DNA of 64,000 nt from Nitrosovibrio sp. Nv6 (GCF_900110495.1 NZ_FODX01000003.1:124001-188000); one strand, 5' to 3'. Positions 28,610 through 38,875 are shown, numbered from the stretch's first letter. Notes: generated by a model from the letters alone, not told the origin. A program made the numbers and translations.

Positions 28610-30482
28610 CCCTAGACTTGCCAAGTTGTTGCAAGTACTCTCGCCAGCCTCCAAATCGGCTAATATCCTCGGCATCCGCAACCGCATAACGCTCGCATAA
28701 AAAGCCTTGTACCGCTGTACCGTCCGCCAGAGTAATGGTGCCGATGCCCAGTGGCGCGGGTATACCCGCCACAAAGCTGCCGAATTCACGCACTGGCAAT
28801 TCCCAAACCTCGACTTCGATGGCTACTCCCTGCTCATTCCTGTCCACGCGCACCAATCCCGGACGCTTCGGGGGCTCTCCCGGCAGGGCGTAGAGTTTAT
28901 AATCGGGGGAAGTGGTTGTGCTCGCCCTTAGTCGCCCGTTGCGGCTGGTCAGTTGTCCATTCAACGGCAAGCCGGACAAATGCGCACCGCAGACCGCCAC
29001 TCGTATCTGGTCAGATGGGTCAGATGGCGGGCTGAACTGCAATTTCTGTGGCGGCACTTGGGATGAAACCTTTTCCGACGGATATTCGTTTCGCATGGGA
29101 ACGCCAGCAGCGCCAGGAGATAACCCATAGGCTTGTTGAATACGTCCGGCAAGATGCAGCAGCCGCTCATCCTGATGGGCTGGCGCCGCCAGCGTTATGC
29201 CAAAAGGCAATCCATCGTTCTGGAAGCCGGCCGGTACCGCCACTGCGGCATAATCCAGAAGATTCATGAAATTGGTGTAATAGCCAAGATTCGCATTAAG
29301 ACGTACGGGGTCTTCCTGCATCGCCTCGATCGTATAGATGGTTCCGACGGTTGGGGTCAACAGGCAATCCACGTCCGTCCAGATATAATCAGCCTGACGT
29401 TTAAGCGCATGCAACCGGTACAAGCTGTTGTATGCATCCGCAGCGGAATATCGGTGTGCGCCAGCAATTATTTCCCGCACGGGAGGAATCACCTGGTCGC
29501 TGTGCACGTCAAAAAACTGTTGAATCGCGGCGTAACGTTCGGCCACCCAAGGGCCGTCATAGAGCAGGCGCGCTGCTTCCTGAAAGGGCGTAAAGTCTAT
29601 CTCGATGGCCTCTCCGCCCAAAGCTTGCAGTTTTGCCACGGTCTCCGTGAACAGACGCTCACTCTCGTTATTGCCAAAGAATTGCAGTTGTTGCTGGCGA
29701 GGTACACCGAAGCGGAACCGTTGCAAGCTGAAATCGTTGTCACTGCCCTTTCTCTGGCGCGAATAAATATCTTCGGCATCGTAGCCGGCGGCTGCTACTT
29801 CAAGAACACGCTCCGCATCAGCAGCGGTAAGGGCAAAGATGGAAACACAATCCAGCGAGCGACAGGCGGGAACAACACCGCGCGTGGAAAGCCAGCCTCT
29901 CGTTGGCTTATACCCGATCAGATTATTGAACGCGGCGGGAACTCTGCCGGAACCCGCGGTATCGGTTCCCAGGCTGAAGCAAACCAGACCTTTTGCTAGC
30001 GCTACCGCCGAGCCCGAGCTCGAACCTCCCGAAATGTATTCGGGATTAAATGCGTTGCGGCAAGCGCCATAGGGAGAACGGGTGCCGTTCAACCCGGTGG
30101 CGAACTGATCCAGATTGGTCTTGCCAATGGGAATCGCACCGGCATCGATCAATCTCCGAACTACCGTTGCACTGCGTTGCGGGGTGTATGCAAACGCCGG
30201 GCAAGCCGCTGTGGTTGGTACGCCGGCCAGGTCAATATTGTCCTTGATGGCGAAGGGAACACCATACAGCGGCATTGCCGCCATCCCTTTTTCTTCCGCT
30301 GCAAGGGCATACTGCCTCAACGATTCCAGCGGTAGCGTGTAGATCCAGACATGATCGGAGTCCTCGCGAATTTCGGCATGAACCGCCTCTACCATCCGGC
30401 TTGGAGTCAGCTCGCCGCTGGCATAGCGTTGAAGCAGGGATGGGATGTCGCCCAGGCTTTCTACTGATAGCAGCTTGTCCAT
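28599..30482 (-). CDS. atzF: Allophanate hydrolase
   Basis: 627 aa from ATG 30482, which lies 2 nt after the carboxylase stop; the longer frame upstream is only overlap. The amidase-signature domain has Lys80 (PFAIKDN), cis-Ser154 (SGGSSSGSA) and the nucleophile Ser178 (GTDTAGSGR). The C-terminal domain (about 490-627, VAVCGAHLSGLPLNGQL..GFLCE) is the decarboxylating part of AtzF. It converts allophanate to 2 CO2 and 2 NH3, the last step of the pathway encoded upstream. The final residues GLC and the stop come from an inserted IS-like end. The conserved FGGWREYL is intact, so activity should remain. Confidence 0.95.
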   Translation of the reverse strand: MDKLLSVESLGDIPSLLQRYASGELTPSRMVEAVHAEIREDSDHVWIYTLPLESLRQYALAAEEKGMAAMPLYGVPFAIKDNIDLAGVPTTAACPAFAYTPQRSATVVRRLIDAGAIPIGKTNLDQFATGLNGTRSPYGACRNAFNPEYISGGSSSGSAVALAKGLVCFSLGTDTAGSGRVPAAFNNLIGYKPTRGWLSTRGVVPACRSLDCVSIFALTAADAERVLEVAAAGYDAEDIYSRQRKGSDNDFSLQRFRFGVPRQQQLQFFGNNESERLFTETVAKLQALGGEAIEIDFTPFQEAARLLYDGPWVAERYAAIQQFFDVHSDQVIPPVREIIAGAHRYSAADAYNSLYRLHALKRQADYIWTDVDCLLTPTVGTIYTIEAMQEDPVRLNANLGYYTNFMNLLDYAAVAVPAGFQNDGLPFGITLAAPAHQDERLLHLAGRIQQAYGLSPGAAGVPMRNEYPSEKVSSQVPPQKLQFSPPSDPSDQIRVAVCGAHLSGLPLNGQLTSRNGRLRASTTTSPDYKLYALPGEPPKRPGLVRVDRNEQGVAIEVEVWELPVREFGSFVAGIPAPLGIGTITLADGTAVQGFLCERYAVADAEDISRFGGWREYLQQLGKSRGLC

Positions 30483-30484
30483 AT

Positions 30485-33400
30485 TCACTCTTCCTGAACG
30501 ATAAGCAACATCTGACCCGCGGCCACGTGTCCGCCTTGCTTGCAAAATAGCTTCCGCACCGTGCCACTGATGGGCGCCTCCACGGCGAATTCCATTTTCA
30601 TGGATTCGACTACCACAACCGGGTTGCCCATTTCGATGCGCTGCCCTTCCTCTACCAGAAGCTTCCATACTGTACCGGTTACGTGTGCGCTTATGGCTTG
30701 TGCGCCTTCCGGCAGATCCAGCTCGCTTTGCGTATCTGCTTCCTCAAGCGTGGCTTCGCTCACGTACTCTGCCCTACCCTCAACTTTCCAGCGTTCGCGC
30801 TCGGCTTCAAAGGCGGCTTGCTGCCTGGCTTTAAAGGCACTTATTTCCACCCAGTTCTGTTGCAGGAACACGTTGTACTGTTTCAAACTGAACGTAGTTT
30901 CCTCGATCCGCAGTTTGAAGTGCCCGGTTATAAAATCCCTGCGCAGCTTGAGCAATTCGCTCTCGCTAACCGGATAAAAACGAATTTGATCGAAGAAACG
31001 CAGTAGCCATGGCTTGCCTTCCTTGAAATCGGCCGTCTGGCGATAGCGATTCCACATTTGTACAGTGCGGCCGACAAACTGATAACCGCCCGGACCTTCC
31101 ATGCCATATATACACAGGTAAGCCCCGCCTATGCCTACAGCATTTTCAGGCGTCCACGTGCGCGCCGGGTTGTACTTGGTGGTGACGAGGCGATGACGAG
31201 GATCCACCGGCGTTGCCACGGGAGCACCCAAATATACATCGCCTAGCCCCATCACCAGATAGCTCGCCTCGAACAGGATATTCTGTACCTCCTCGGTCTT
31301 CGTCAATCCATTGATCCTGCGGATAAACTCGATATTGCTCGGGCACCAGGGCGCATCACTGCGCACGGACTGCATGTATTTCTCGATTGCCAACCGCGTT
31401 GCGCCGTCGTCCCACGACAACGGGAGATATACGACGCGAGTGGGAACCTCCATTTGCTCGATGTCCGGCAGCTTCTTTTCCGCAGCGATCAGAACATCCA
31501 GCAGCTTGTCGCGCGAAAGCACGCGTGAATCGAAATGGATTTGCAAAGTGCGGATGCCTGGCGTCAGATCGAGAATACCTTTGAGCCGGCCTCTATCAGC
31601 GGCGCTCCCCGACCGTTCCATGAGCCATTCCATGAGCGCGTGCGCACGAAAGCGTAAATTGAGATCGAGTTCCAGCGGGCCATACTCGACCAGCAGATTT
31701 TTATCGCCCGCCTGGCGGTATACCACCTGAACCTGGCGAGCGCTTTGCGGAATGAAGTGGAGAACTGGTGTTGCCGCTGCGGATCTCACTGACTCAGGCA
31801 CTGGCGGGATCACTTCTGGAACCCGAAGATGCTTTAGCGTTGCATCCTGCAATTTTTCCAGGGCAAGTGCGTGATCCATCGACAGCCGACAAAAACGTAC
31901 GCTATCGCCCGGTTTAAGTTGCCCCATTTTCCATAATTCGGCCTGAACGATGGTGACGGGACAAACGAACCCCCCCAAGCTGGGGCCATCCGGGCCCAGT
32001 ATTACCGGCATGTCACCGGTAAAATCCACCGTGCCCAGCGCATACGCATTGTCGTGAATGTTGGAGGGATGCAACCCCGCTTCGCCGCCGTCGCTGCGCG
32101 CCCAGTGCGGTTTGGGGCCAATGAGACGCACACCGCTGCGGCTTGAGTTGTAATGCACTTTCCAGTCAACCGCGAAAAGCGTTTGAATATCGTCTTCGGT
32201 AAAAAAATCCGGCGCACCGTGCGGACCATACAGCACGCCAATTTCCCATTTATCGCTGTAATAGGGAATCAGTTCCTCCGCCAGCGTGCGCTGGGCACGG
32301 GCGCCCCGGACCTTTTTGCTCTCTTTGGCATCCACGATATGCAATACATCGCCGGTTACAAGAGTGCGCCCGGCGTGTCCGCCGAACTGGCCGAGAGTAA
32401 AAGTGGATTTGCTGCCCAGATAATCCGGAACCTGAAAACCGCCTTGAACCGCCAGATAAGCGCGGCAGCCATGATCCACGAGTTTACCGAACTGCAATAA
32501 CGAGCCAGCCTTGACTGGATGCGATTGCCAATACGCCAGAGGCTCGCCGTCCAGCCGCACCTCCATGGGCGCGCCGCCTATTGCGATTACGCTGTCGCAG
32601 TTGAAACGCAGGGTCGGGCCGGCGAGGGTGATTTCGAGCCCGGCCTTATCTTCGGTATTGTTAACCAGACGATTGGCCAGCCGGAACGCCAGGCTATCCA
32701 TCGGGCCGGATGGCGGCACGCCAACACTCCAGTAGCCGGTCCGCCCCGGATAGTCCTGCACCGTGGTCTGCACACCGGGACTGATGACGTCGATAGTGTG
32801 GGCAATGTAATGAAAGCCATTCAGGAAGCTCGTTGTATGGCAGCCACTGCGAAACATCTCGCCGTCCAGAATCTGTTCGAGATAGCCTGAATTGGTTTCG
32901 ACTCCCTGCAATGCGGTTGCATCCAACGCAGCCAGGAGCTTGGCAATGGCCTGCTCCCGGTCGGCCGCATGCACGATAATTTTTGCCAGCATGGGATCAT
33001 AGAACGGAGAGATCTCGACGCCTCGTTCCACCCAGGTTTCGACTCTTGCCGCAGATGGCGGCGGAAACTCGGCTGCGGTGAGCGTGCCGCACGACGGTTG
33101 AAAATCCCTGGCCGGATTCTCCGCGTACACGCGAACCTGAATCGATGCACCGCTCGGCTGTATGTCGAACGAATCCAGTGGCGGCAGGTCTCCAGCGATT
33201 TGCCGTACCATCCATTCCACCAGGTCGATACCGGTCACCTCTTCAGTCACGCCGTGCTCGACCTGCAGGCGCGTATTCACCTCAAGAAAATAGAATTCGC
33301 CAGTGGATGCGTCGAAGATGTATTCCACGGTACCAGCGCACTGATAGGCGACGGCTTTGCCCAGACGTACTGCGGCCTCCAGCAGAGCCTGGCGTAAATG

Positions 33401-34144
33401 GGGGGGCAGGTGGGCCGCGGGTGTTTCCTCGATCACCTTCTGGTTGCGCCGCTGCATGGAACAATCGCGTTCGCCCAGCGCAATGACGCCGCCCTTGCCA
33501 TCGCCGAAAATTTGCACTTCGATATGACGCGCATTCTCGACATATTTTTCCAGGAATAGGCCGGCGTCCTTGAAATTGTTTTGCGCGAGGTATTTCACCG
33601 ATTCGTACGCCGCGCTCAACTCTTCTTTATTCCAGCACAAGCGCATTCCAATACCGCCGCCCCCCGCCGTACTCTTCAGCATGACGGGATAACCAATATG
33701 CGCCGCCTGACGGAGTGCGTCTTCCACGTCTTCCAGCAAGCCGGTTCCGGGCAGCAGCGGCACATCGTTCTGCAATGCCAGTTCGCGTGCCGTATGCTTC
33801 AGGCCGAAAGCACGCATCTGCTGTGGAGTGGGGCCGATGAAGCAAATACCTTCCAGCGCGCATTGCTCGGCGAATTCAGCCTGCTCGCTGAGGAAGCCGT
33901 ATCCGGGATGAATGGCCTTTGCACCAGCCCGATTGGCGACTTCCAGGATCTTGTCTGCGCGCAGATAACTTTCCGCGGCAACGCCACTGCCGATGCAATA
34001 TGCCTCATCCGCTTCGATCACGTGCCGGGACAGCGCATCGGCGTCGGTAAAGACCGCCACGCTTTTAACGTTCATGCGGCGCAGCGTGCGGATGATGCGG
34101 CAGGCGATGGCGCCGCGATTGGCTATTAATACTTTCTCGAACAT
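30485..34144 (-). CDS. Urea carboxylase family enzyme, probably guanidine carboxylase
   Basis: 1219 aa biotin enzyme. Biotin carboxylase domain 1 to about 450 ([20 protein letters not shown]-grasp [12 protein letters not shown]). Carboxyltransferase of KipA/KipI type, about 455-1100 ([32 protein letters not shown]). Biotinyl domain about 1150-1219 with Lys1183 in ESMKMEF. The family carboxylates urea or guanidine with ATP and bicarbonate. The ykkC riboswitch and DUF1989 partners in this operon are known marks of guanidine carboxylases. GTVDFTGD has Asp707 where, as I recall, fungal urea carboxylases carry Asn; that point needs an alignment. The product would be carboxyguanidine. Confidence 0.9.
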   Translation of the reverse strand: MFEKVLIANRGAIACRIIRTLRRMNVKSVAVFTDADALSRHVIEADEAYCIGSGVAAESYLRADKILEVANRAGAKAIHPGYGFLSEQAEFAEQCALEGICFIGPTPQQMRAFGLKHTARELALQNDVPLLPGTGLLEDVEDALRQAAHIGYPVMLKSTAGGGGIGMRLCWNKEELSAAYESVKYLAQNNFKDAGLFLEKYVENARHIEVQIFGDGKGGVIALGERDCSMQRRNQKVIEETPAAHLPPHLRQALLEAAVRLGKAVAYQCAGTVEYIFDASTGEFYFLEVNTRLQVEHGVTEEVTGIDLVEWMVRQIAGDLPPLDSFDIQPSGASIQVRVYAENPARDFQPSCGTLTAAEFPPPSAARVETWVERGVEISPFYDPMLAKIIVHAADREQAIAKLLAALDATALQGVETNSGYLEQILDGEMFRSGCHTTSFLNGFHYIAHTIDVISPGVQTTVQDYPGRTGYWSVGVPPSGPMDSLAFRLANRLVNNTEDKAGLEITLAGPTLRFNCDSVIAIGGAPMEVRLDGEPLAYWQSHPVKAGSLLQFGKLVDHGCRAYLAVQGGFQVPDYLGSKSTFTLGQFGGHAGRTLVTGDVLHIVDAKESKKVRGARAQRTLAEELIPYYSDKWEIGVLYGPHGAPDFFTEDDIQTLFAVDWKVHYNSSRSGVRLIGPKPHWARSDGGEAGLHPSNIHDNAYALGTVDFTGDMPVILGPDGPSLGGFVCPVTIVQAELWKMGQLKPGDSVRFCRLSMDHALALEKLQDATLKHLRVPEVIPPVPESVRSAAATPVLHFIPQSARQVQVVYRQAGDKNLLVEYGPLELDLNLRFRAHALMEWLMERSGSAADRGRLKGILDLTPGIRTLQIHFDSRVLSRDKLLDVLIAAEKKLPDIEQMEVPTRVVYLPLSWDDGATRLAIEKYMQSVRSDAPWCPSNIEFIRRINGLTKTEEVQNILFEASYLVMGLGDVYLGAPVATPVDPRHRLVTTKYNPARTWTPENAVGIGGAYLCIYGMEGPGGYQFVGRTVQMWNRYRQTADFKEGKPWLLRFFDQIRFYPVSESELLKLRRDFITGHFKLRIEETTFSLKQYNVFLQQNWVEISAFKARQQAAFEAERERWKVEGRAEYVSEATLEEADTQSELDLPEGAQAISAHVTGTVWKLLVEEGQRIEMGNPVVVVESMKMEFAVEAPISGTVRKLFCKQGGHVAAGQMLLIVQEE

Positions 34145-34232
34145 GATCTATTCCCTGTTGGCGGTGAGTCGAGCTGCGCTGGATGATTTCAGGAAAACAC
34201 CAGGGCGAATTCAAGGGCTAATTCAAAAATAT

Positions 34233-34922
34233 CTAATCGAATGTCATATCATCGGGATCATCCCAGATCAACAGGCGGATCGGTGTAGGATTGTAAGCGT
34301 TGCATGGATTGTTCAATTGCGGGCAGTTCGAAATCAGCACCACCACGTCCATTTCAGCTTTCATCTCCACATACTTGCCAGGCGCGGATACACCATCCAC
34401 AAACTCCAGACCGCCCTCTTCCGACACCGGCACATTCATGAAAAAATTGATGTTACTGGGAAGATCGCGCTTATTTATGCCGAGATGCTCGCAAACCGGT
34501 TCATGCGTCAGCGCATGCAGGAAGTTGTCGCGGCAACTGTGCATCGGAAATTTCTCCAGCGCATAGCGCACAGTGTTGCTCTCGGCCGCGCATGCGCCAC
34601 CCAGCGTATCATGCCGTCCGCATGTATCCGCGATGATAGTGAGCATGACATTGCCGAAGTTGGAATACAGCTTGCTGCCGGTAGTCAGATAGAGTCTCTT
34701 CTGCCGGCGAATGGTATCGGTTGCGCTATATCGTTCAAAGGCATGGGATGCATTGAAGAACAACGTATCGACAGCCTGATTACCCTCCAGATCGACGATA
34801 CGGAACACCTGTCCCTCCGTGACCAGCTTCGTCCATGGTTCCCCCGCGGCGCAGATCTCATCCACCACCGCAACTTCAGGATCGAGCCTGCTTTCGGCAA
34901 AACGCTTCGTATTCGTATTCAT
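34233..34922 (-). CDS. DUF1989 protein, probable carboxyguanidine deiminase subunit
   Basis: 229 aa from [13 protein letters not shown] (34922), whose ATG overlaps the stop of the previous gene as ATGA. Often annotated urea carboxylase-associated protein 1. Conserved elements: [36 protein letters not shown] (metal-site type Cys/His), [10 protein letters not shown], and [11 protein letters not shown]. Published work on guanidine operons assigns the DUF1989 pair (CgdA/CgdB) to carboxyguanidine hydrolysis, giving allophanate and ammonia. Which of the two subunits this is I cannot say. It sits 88 nt before the carboxylase gene. Confidence 0.85.
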   Translation of the reverse strand: MNTNTKRFAESRLDPEVAVVDEICAAGEPWTKLVTEGQVFRIVDLEGNQAVDTLFFNASHAFERYSATDTIRRQKRLYLTTGSKLYSNFGNVMLTIIADTCGRHDTLGGACAAESNTVRYALEKFPMHSCRDNFLHALTHEPVCEHLGINKRDLPSNINFFMNVPVSEEGGLEFVDGVSAPGKYVEMKAEMDVVVLISNCPQLNNPCNAYNPTPIRLLIWDDPDDMTFD

Positions 34923-35650
34923 ATGGCACCTCCATGACAGGCATATAAACGCTGGGTATTTTGCAGGGCGCGCAGATTCTCGGAAATGCGCGTGCATTGC
35001 GTAACCGCCGAGGATGGCGTCATGAAAGCCGCCATGTTGACTGCGCCGGGCTTATAAGCCTCTGCCGGATCAAGTGGATGCGGCGCTGCGGATAACACCA
35101 TCAGCGTGTCCATTTCGAAACTCAAATCCACATAATCTCCGGCTTTGCTGTTGCCCGGATGAAATGTCAATTCGCCTGACGAGCTGGCGGTCACCTTGCT
35201 GAAGAAATTGATATTGGATACCACATCACGCATGCCCAGACCCCACTTTGCCAATTCGATCAACATTCCATCCAGCCCGCTGCGAAACATTTCGTTACGA
35301 AGCTCCTGATACCGTCCCGTTCCGTACTTCCGGCGTATCAGGTCGGCATCGCTCATGCCGCAGACGGTATCGTTCCAGCCTGATGTATCTTCCGTAATGC
35401 AGCAGAAAATGCGCCCCATGTCCGAGTGGCAGGCATGCCCTTTGGTCAGGCGGAAGGTGTGCTGGGATTTAAGCGTATCCGCCATGTTGTAGCGTTCCAG
35501 TTTTTCTTCCTGGTTGAAAAATAGCACCGCGGCATTTGCTCCACCCGACACATCCGTCAAACGCAGCGTCGTTCCCCGCCGCACGATGCCAGACCAGTGG
35601 CATCCACCAGGGATATGTTGTTCCCAAATATATGCATCCGGTTGGTTCAT
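34919..35650 (-). CDS. DUF1989 protein, probable carboxyguanidine deiminase partner
   Basis: 243 aa from [16 protein letters not shown] (35650); the frame to 35716 overlaps the permease end and has no better start. A paralogue of the next gene and often called urea carboxylase-associated protein 2. It carries [44 protein letters not shown], and [11 protein letters not shown]. The two proteins are thought to form a heteromer converting carboxyguanidine to allophanate. Its stop overlaps the start of the second subunit by 4 nt, fitting equal dosage. It starts 66 nt after the permease stop. Confidence 0.85.
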   Translation of the reverse strand: MNQPDAYIWEQHIPGGCHWSGIVRRGTTLRLTDVSGGANAAVLFFNQEEKLERYNMADTLKSQHTFRLTKGHACHSDMGRIFCCITEDTSGWNDTVCGMSDADLIRRKYGTGRYQELRNEMFRSGLDGMLIELAKWGLGMRDVVSNINFFSKVTASSSGELTFHPGNSKAGDYVDLSFEMDTLMVLSAAPHPLDPAEAYKPGAVNMAAFMTPSSAVTQCTRISENLRALQNTQRLYACHGGAI

Positions 35651-35716
35651 ATTTTTTCTCCTCATTGCGATAAATTTTTCACTTGAATCGAATGTCCAGA
35701 TATATGCATAGCTCAT

Positions 35717-37201
35717 TCACTGCGGCGCCACGCTTTTTGAAGCAGGTTTTTTTCGAATTTTATTCGTCAGAATGTAGAGGGCCGTAATGCTCACGATACT
35801 GCCCAGCACCAGGGGCACGGCCCATAGCTGCCACCAGGGTGCATCAGGCGCGGTGGCATAAGCGCGGGGCCAGGCGATATTGACGAGTTCAAATACCGAC
35901 CAGATGAAAGCCACCGTATTGATCACCAGCCCCCAGACGCCCAGCTTCAACTCGCCCAGATCCGGGTTCCAGCGTCCTGTGAGCCGGGTGTACAACCCAA
36001 CCCCGGTCGTCATGGAGAACATGGCGTAGAGTCCTCCCGTGCCAAAGGCAATCACCGTGGCGACCGCTCCATCGTTCAGCCCGAACAGCAACCCCAGGCC
36101 AGCCAGCGATACGGTACATAAAACTGCATTGCGCGGCGTCCTGTCTGCCGCCAACCGGCTTAGCACAGCAGGCATATTGCCTTCGCGGGCCATTGAATAA
36201 ACGATACGCGAGGTATATTTCACGACGGATGCGCCACAAGCAAGGAACGCGACCATGACGATGCCCAAAAAGGGTTTCTCGGCCCATTCCCCAAAGCTGC
36301 TTGCTATCACAGGAGTGATGGGATCCGACGTGGCGCTGGCGCCAAGCAGTGTATCGCGGTCGAATGCCAGCGTCAGCGCAGCGGAATTGAAGAGCACCAC
36401 CGACCCCACTACACACAAGGAAAAGAAGATGGCGCGCGGCACCATTCGCTTTGGCTCATGCGTTTCCTCAGCGATGGTGGAGCAGGCGTCAAAACCGATG
36501 AACGCCCAACCAGCGATGGCGAGCGCTGCCAGAAATGCCGAGGTCTCGCTGGGCGCCGTGCCAGTACCCAGATGCTGGAATAATTCGGAAAAAGGATGTT
36601 GCCGGAAGAATAAAAACAATAGAAGCGCCACGCCAAGCGATCCAACCACCTCCGCATATACCCCCATTGTGATTACAAGCTTGAAGATATTGATGTGAGC
36701 GAGGTTGAGCAAGGCGCACAGCAGTAGAAACACCGCGCCCCATATTACCAGTGCGTGCCCGGTTTGGCTCTCGGCTCCAAAAAAAATGGAAAGCCAGACG
36801 CCCCCGGTGTAGGCGGTTGTGGTTAGCATTGCAATGGTGGAGCTGACGTAGATGACCCCGGCGAATTGTCCCGCCGCGACACCGCCGAGTTGACGCGCCC
36901 ACTTGTAAGCGCCGCCTGCGATCGGGAATTGCGAGGACAGCTCCGCATAGACAGTAGCGACCAGCAACTGCATCACCAGACAGGTAGCCAGCGCGGCAAA
37001 CCAGCCTCCCCCTGTGACAACTGTCTGTACGCTAATGATGGCGTAGAGCCCAACCACCGGCGAAACAACGGCAAAACCGAGGGTGAAGCTGTTCCAGACG
37101 CTCATGCTGCGGTGGAGTTTATCGGCAGTGGCGGCCGTGGCGGGCTTGGCGGGTGCCACGGCGGAGGTCGCAGAAGAATGCTTATTCCCGTTTGCCTTCA
37201 T
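35717..37201 (-). CDS. APC-family permease, candidate guanidine importer
   Basis: 494 aa, about 12 helices, amino acid-polyamine-organocation superfamily. WNSFTLGFAVVSPVVGLYAI and the FIGFDACSTIAEETHEPKRMVPRAI signature (about residues 235-259) are typical of the permeases linked to urea-carboxylase-type operons. The 30-residue N-terminal tail is Ala/Thr/Lys rich. As first main gene after a guanidine-I riboswitch it is the natural guanidine uptake candidate. Its ATG overlaps the stop of a small upstream ORF as ATGA, and no strong Shine-Dalgarno of its own is seen, so its translation may depend on that ORF. Confidence 0.88.
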   Translation of the reverse strand: MKANGNKHSSATSAVAPAKPATAATADKLHRSMSVWNSFTLGFAVVSPVVGLYAIISVQTVVTGGGWFAALATCLVMQLLVATVYAELSSQFPIAGGAYKWARQLGGVAAGQFAGVIYVSSTIAMLTTTAYTGGVWLSIFFGAESQTGHALVIWGAVFLLLCALLNLAHINIFKLVITMGVYAEVVGSLGVALLLFLFFRQHPFSELFQHLGTGTAPSETSAFLAALAIAGWAFIGFDACSTIAEETHEPKRMVPRAIFFSLCVVGSVVLFNSAALTLAFDRDTLLGASATSDPITPVIASSFGEWAEKPFLGIVMVAFLACGASVVKYTSRIVYSMAREGNMPAVLSRLAADRTPRNAVLCTVSLAGLGLLFGLNDGAVATVIAFGTGGLYAMFSMTTGVGLYTRLTGRWNPDLGELKLGVWGLVINTVAFIWSVFELVNIAWPRAYATAPDAPWWQLWAVPLVLGSIVSITALYILTNKIRKKPASKSVAPQ

Positions 37202-37395
37202 CGGCCTGGCGCCTCTTTCGAAAAGAGTGTAACCATTCCGCCCGGCGTATAATTCACGAGCCTGTTCGTGTGGGCAAAAACACCATTCGGGGAGACTGAA
37301 AGTTTCTCTGTCCTCGCGGTATCCGATGTACCCGAGATGCCCGAAACATGGCCGATTATTGCAAAAAAGGAGAAAAATATGGAAGAGAAGTGCAT
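37198..37395 (-). CDS. Small leader ORF coupled to the permease
   Basis: 65 aa, MHFSSIFFSFFAIIGHVSG followed by a polar tail ending TLFSKEAPGR. AAAGGAG lies 8 nt before the ATG at 37395, the best ribosome site in this leader, and the stop TGA overlaps the permease ATG. The hydrophobic start looks like a signal sequence. No family is recognised. It lies between the riboswitch and the operon, so it may relay riboswitch control of translation to the permease, or may be a short membrane peptide. The coding claim rests on signal placement, not homology. Confidence 0.5.
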   Translation of the reverse strand: MHFSSIFFSFFAIIGHVSGISGTSDTARTEKLSVSPNGVFAHTNRLVNYTPGGMVTLFSKEAPGR

Positions 37396-37454
37396 GATCA
37401 AGTCTCCTTTATCAGCGGGTTAAATTCCAAGAGCCAATGTATTTGATTACATTA

Positions 37455-37562
37455 TCTCCCGGGTTTTTATCCCTCCGTGGAGCCTCGTCATGACGAAGCC
37501 GGAAACTCTCGGACCAGACACTTCCAATCAGCCAATAAGGAAGAGGAAGCCGGAACCCTAGT
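37455..37562 (-). ncRNA. Guanidine-I (ykkC) riboswitch
   Basis: Reading 5' to 3' on the minus strand the aptamer shows the conserved blocks in order: CTAGGGTTCCGG (37561-37550), CTGGTCCGAGAG (37517-37506), then ACGGAGGGATAAAAACCCGGGAGA (37478-37455, read in two parts ACGGAGGGAT and AAAAACCCGGGAGA). These are the hallmarks of the ykkC-yxkD class that binds free guanidinium. It precedes the permease, DUF1989, carboxylase and allophanate hydrolase genes, which matches known guanidine operons. No terminator U-run is visible between aptamer and genes, so control is more likely translational or by another means. Confidence 0.95.
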
Positions 37563-37587
37563 TTCTCATCTACATCCGCCGTACTGG

Positions 37588-37628
37588 TTTGACGCCCTTT
37601 GACATAGTGTCATGGAAAGAGCGTCAAA
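37588..37628. promoter_or_regulatory. Long imperfect hairpin upstream of riboswitch
   Basis: TTTGACGC (37588-37595) and GCGTCAAA (37621-37628) form a perfect 8-bp outer stem. Inside, CTTT/AAAG and GACA/TGTC extend it nearly to the centre. On the minus strand it lies about 26 nt upstream of the aptamer, and TTGACG in it looks like a -35 box, so it may be a dyad operator overlapping the operon promoter. A role as terminator for another transcript is possible but no gene ends here. Confidence 0.45.
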
Positions 37629-37796
37629 TGAAGTACAGCTATTACAAGCGCACAGCTATTACAACAACTGCTGCTGAAATTAAATTTTACACGCCTGATC
37701 CAGAAAAACAACAATAAGTTGTATTTTTTGATCTGTCCCACACCTGGCCGGAATCTATGCGAGCATGAGCCAGTGTGGATAAACGTTGAAATGTTG

Positions 37797-38474
37797 CTAC
37801 GTTTTTTTTCGGGCTACAACAACACCATCACGCGTGGGATTGATAAAAGCGTCAAATTCGGGATCATTGAAAATGAGCGTATTATGCTCAAGAATCGCTT
37901 CGGTCCAGCCGGGAACAATATCGACATAATGTTCCACCGCCACTCTTCCATGCCAAAGCACATTGTCCGCAATATAAAGACCGCCGGGACGAACCCGGTC
38001 TTTTGCCATATTCCAAATCTGGGGATAATCGCCCTTGTCGGCATCGTTGTAGCAAATGTCGAACAGCCCTTCAGTCTGCGCGAATATCTCCTGCGCCATC
38101 CCTATGCGGAAATCGACTCTTTTCGATAAACCCGTAGACCTTAGATATTGCTCAGCCTTTTCCTTATTGAGAGGGTCTCCATCGGTGCAAATCACCCGTC
38201 CATCCTGGCCAACAGCCTTTGCAAACCAATAGGCGGAATAACCGTATCCGCTGCCAAACTCGAATATGCGTTCAGCATTGATTGTCTTCGCCAGTGTCTC
38301 GAGAAAAATACCCACCAACCGGCCAACGATAGGAAAATTGTTTTTTGCCGCGACAGCCTCCATCTCGGCCAGGACGGGATGATCCGTTTGCCCCACCAGG
38401 CTGCGCATATATTTGTCAACTGCCGGATTGACCGGGTCCAGCAGGGAAGGATTCACAATGGTTCGAGATTGCAT
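37797..38474 (-). CDS. SAM-dependent O-methyltransferase (COMT-like)
   Basis: 225 aa from ATG 38474, 10 nt after GAGGAG; the longer frame uses TTG. A class I methyltransferase of the O-methyltransferase family 3 type: SAM motif FEFGSGYGYSAYWFAKAVG (about 73-91), acidic loop CTDGDP, metal-binding/catalytic YNDADKGDYP, and ADNVLWHG. Members methylate catechols or similar small hydroxylated substrates with a divalent cation. It is transcribed in the same direction as the guanidine operon but lies upstream of its promoter, and there is no operon link. Confidence 0.88.
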   Translation of the reverse strand: MQSRTIVNPSLLDPVNPAVDKYMRSLVGQTDHPVLAEMEAVAAKNNFPIVGRLVGIFLETLAKTINAERIFEFGSGYGYSAYWFAKAVGQDGRVICTDGDPLNKEKAEQYLRSTGLSKRVDFRIGMAQEIFAQTEGLFDICYNDADKGDYPQIWNMAKDRVRPGGLYIADNVLWHGRVAVEHYVDIVPGWTEAILEHNTLIFNDPEFDAFINPTRDGVVVARKKT

Positions 38475-38875
38475 ATTGTCATTACTCCTCAAAAAATAAA
38501 CAGGAATTTAAACAGTGTGCTGAATTCGACTCCCTGATTTGACTCTACGCTCAACACAAAGGCGGGTCAACGGCCACGGCGGCGTGACCAGGACTGCTGG
38601 CCGGAGTCATCGGTTGCCGGCATTATTCAGGGCTAGCCGGACAATAAGGGCACGATTTGGTGTACAATTGCATTCTCCCCCCCAATTGGCTGTACGGATG
38701 GGACTCGCCACGTGCCGGGATTGGATACAGAGCGCGGGTGAGTGAACCAGCGCGGCCGACGGGAAACCCAATCGCAACATATTGAACCTGGCGCGGGCTC
38801 ACGAAATTCTCGCGATACTCTCAGGCAATACTGTCCCCTTGCTGTAAATTTAATCAAACTTGAAACGAGGCTGAA
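38475..38875. other. Divergent intergenic region, no gene seen
   Basis: 401 nt between the methyltransferase and rnk. No frame here looks real. GTACAATTG and CAATTGG-C-TGTAC around 38660-38695 make an interrupted inverted repeat with a run of C in the loop. ACTCTCAGGCAAT at about 38817-38829 recalls the 3' block of glycine riboswitches, but the other conserved blocks are absent. Promoters for both flanking genes must lie here; none is assigned. Confidence 0.4.

Noticed and set aside
38810-38835. Glycine-riboswitch-like ACTCTCAGGCAAT upstream of rnk
   Set aside because: Only the last conserved block is present; the other glycine aptamer blocks and a glycine-related gene are missing.
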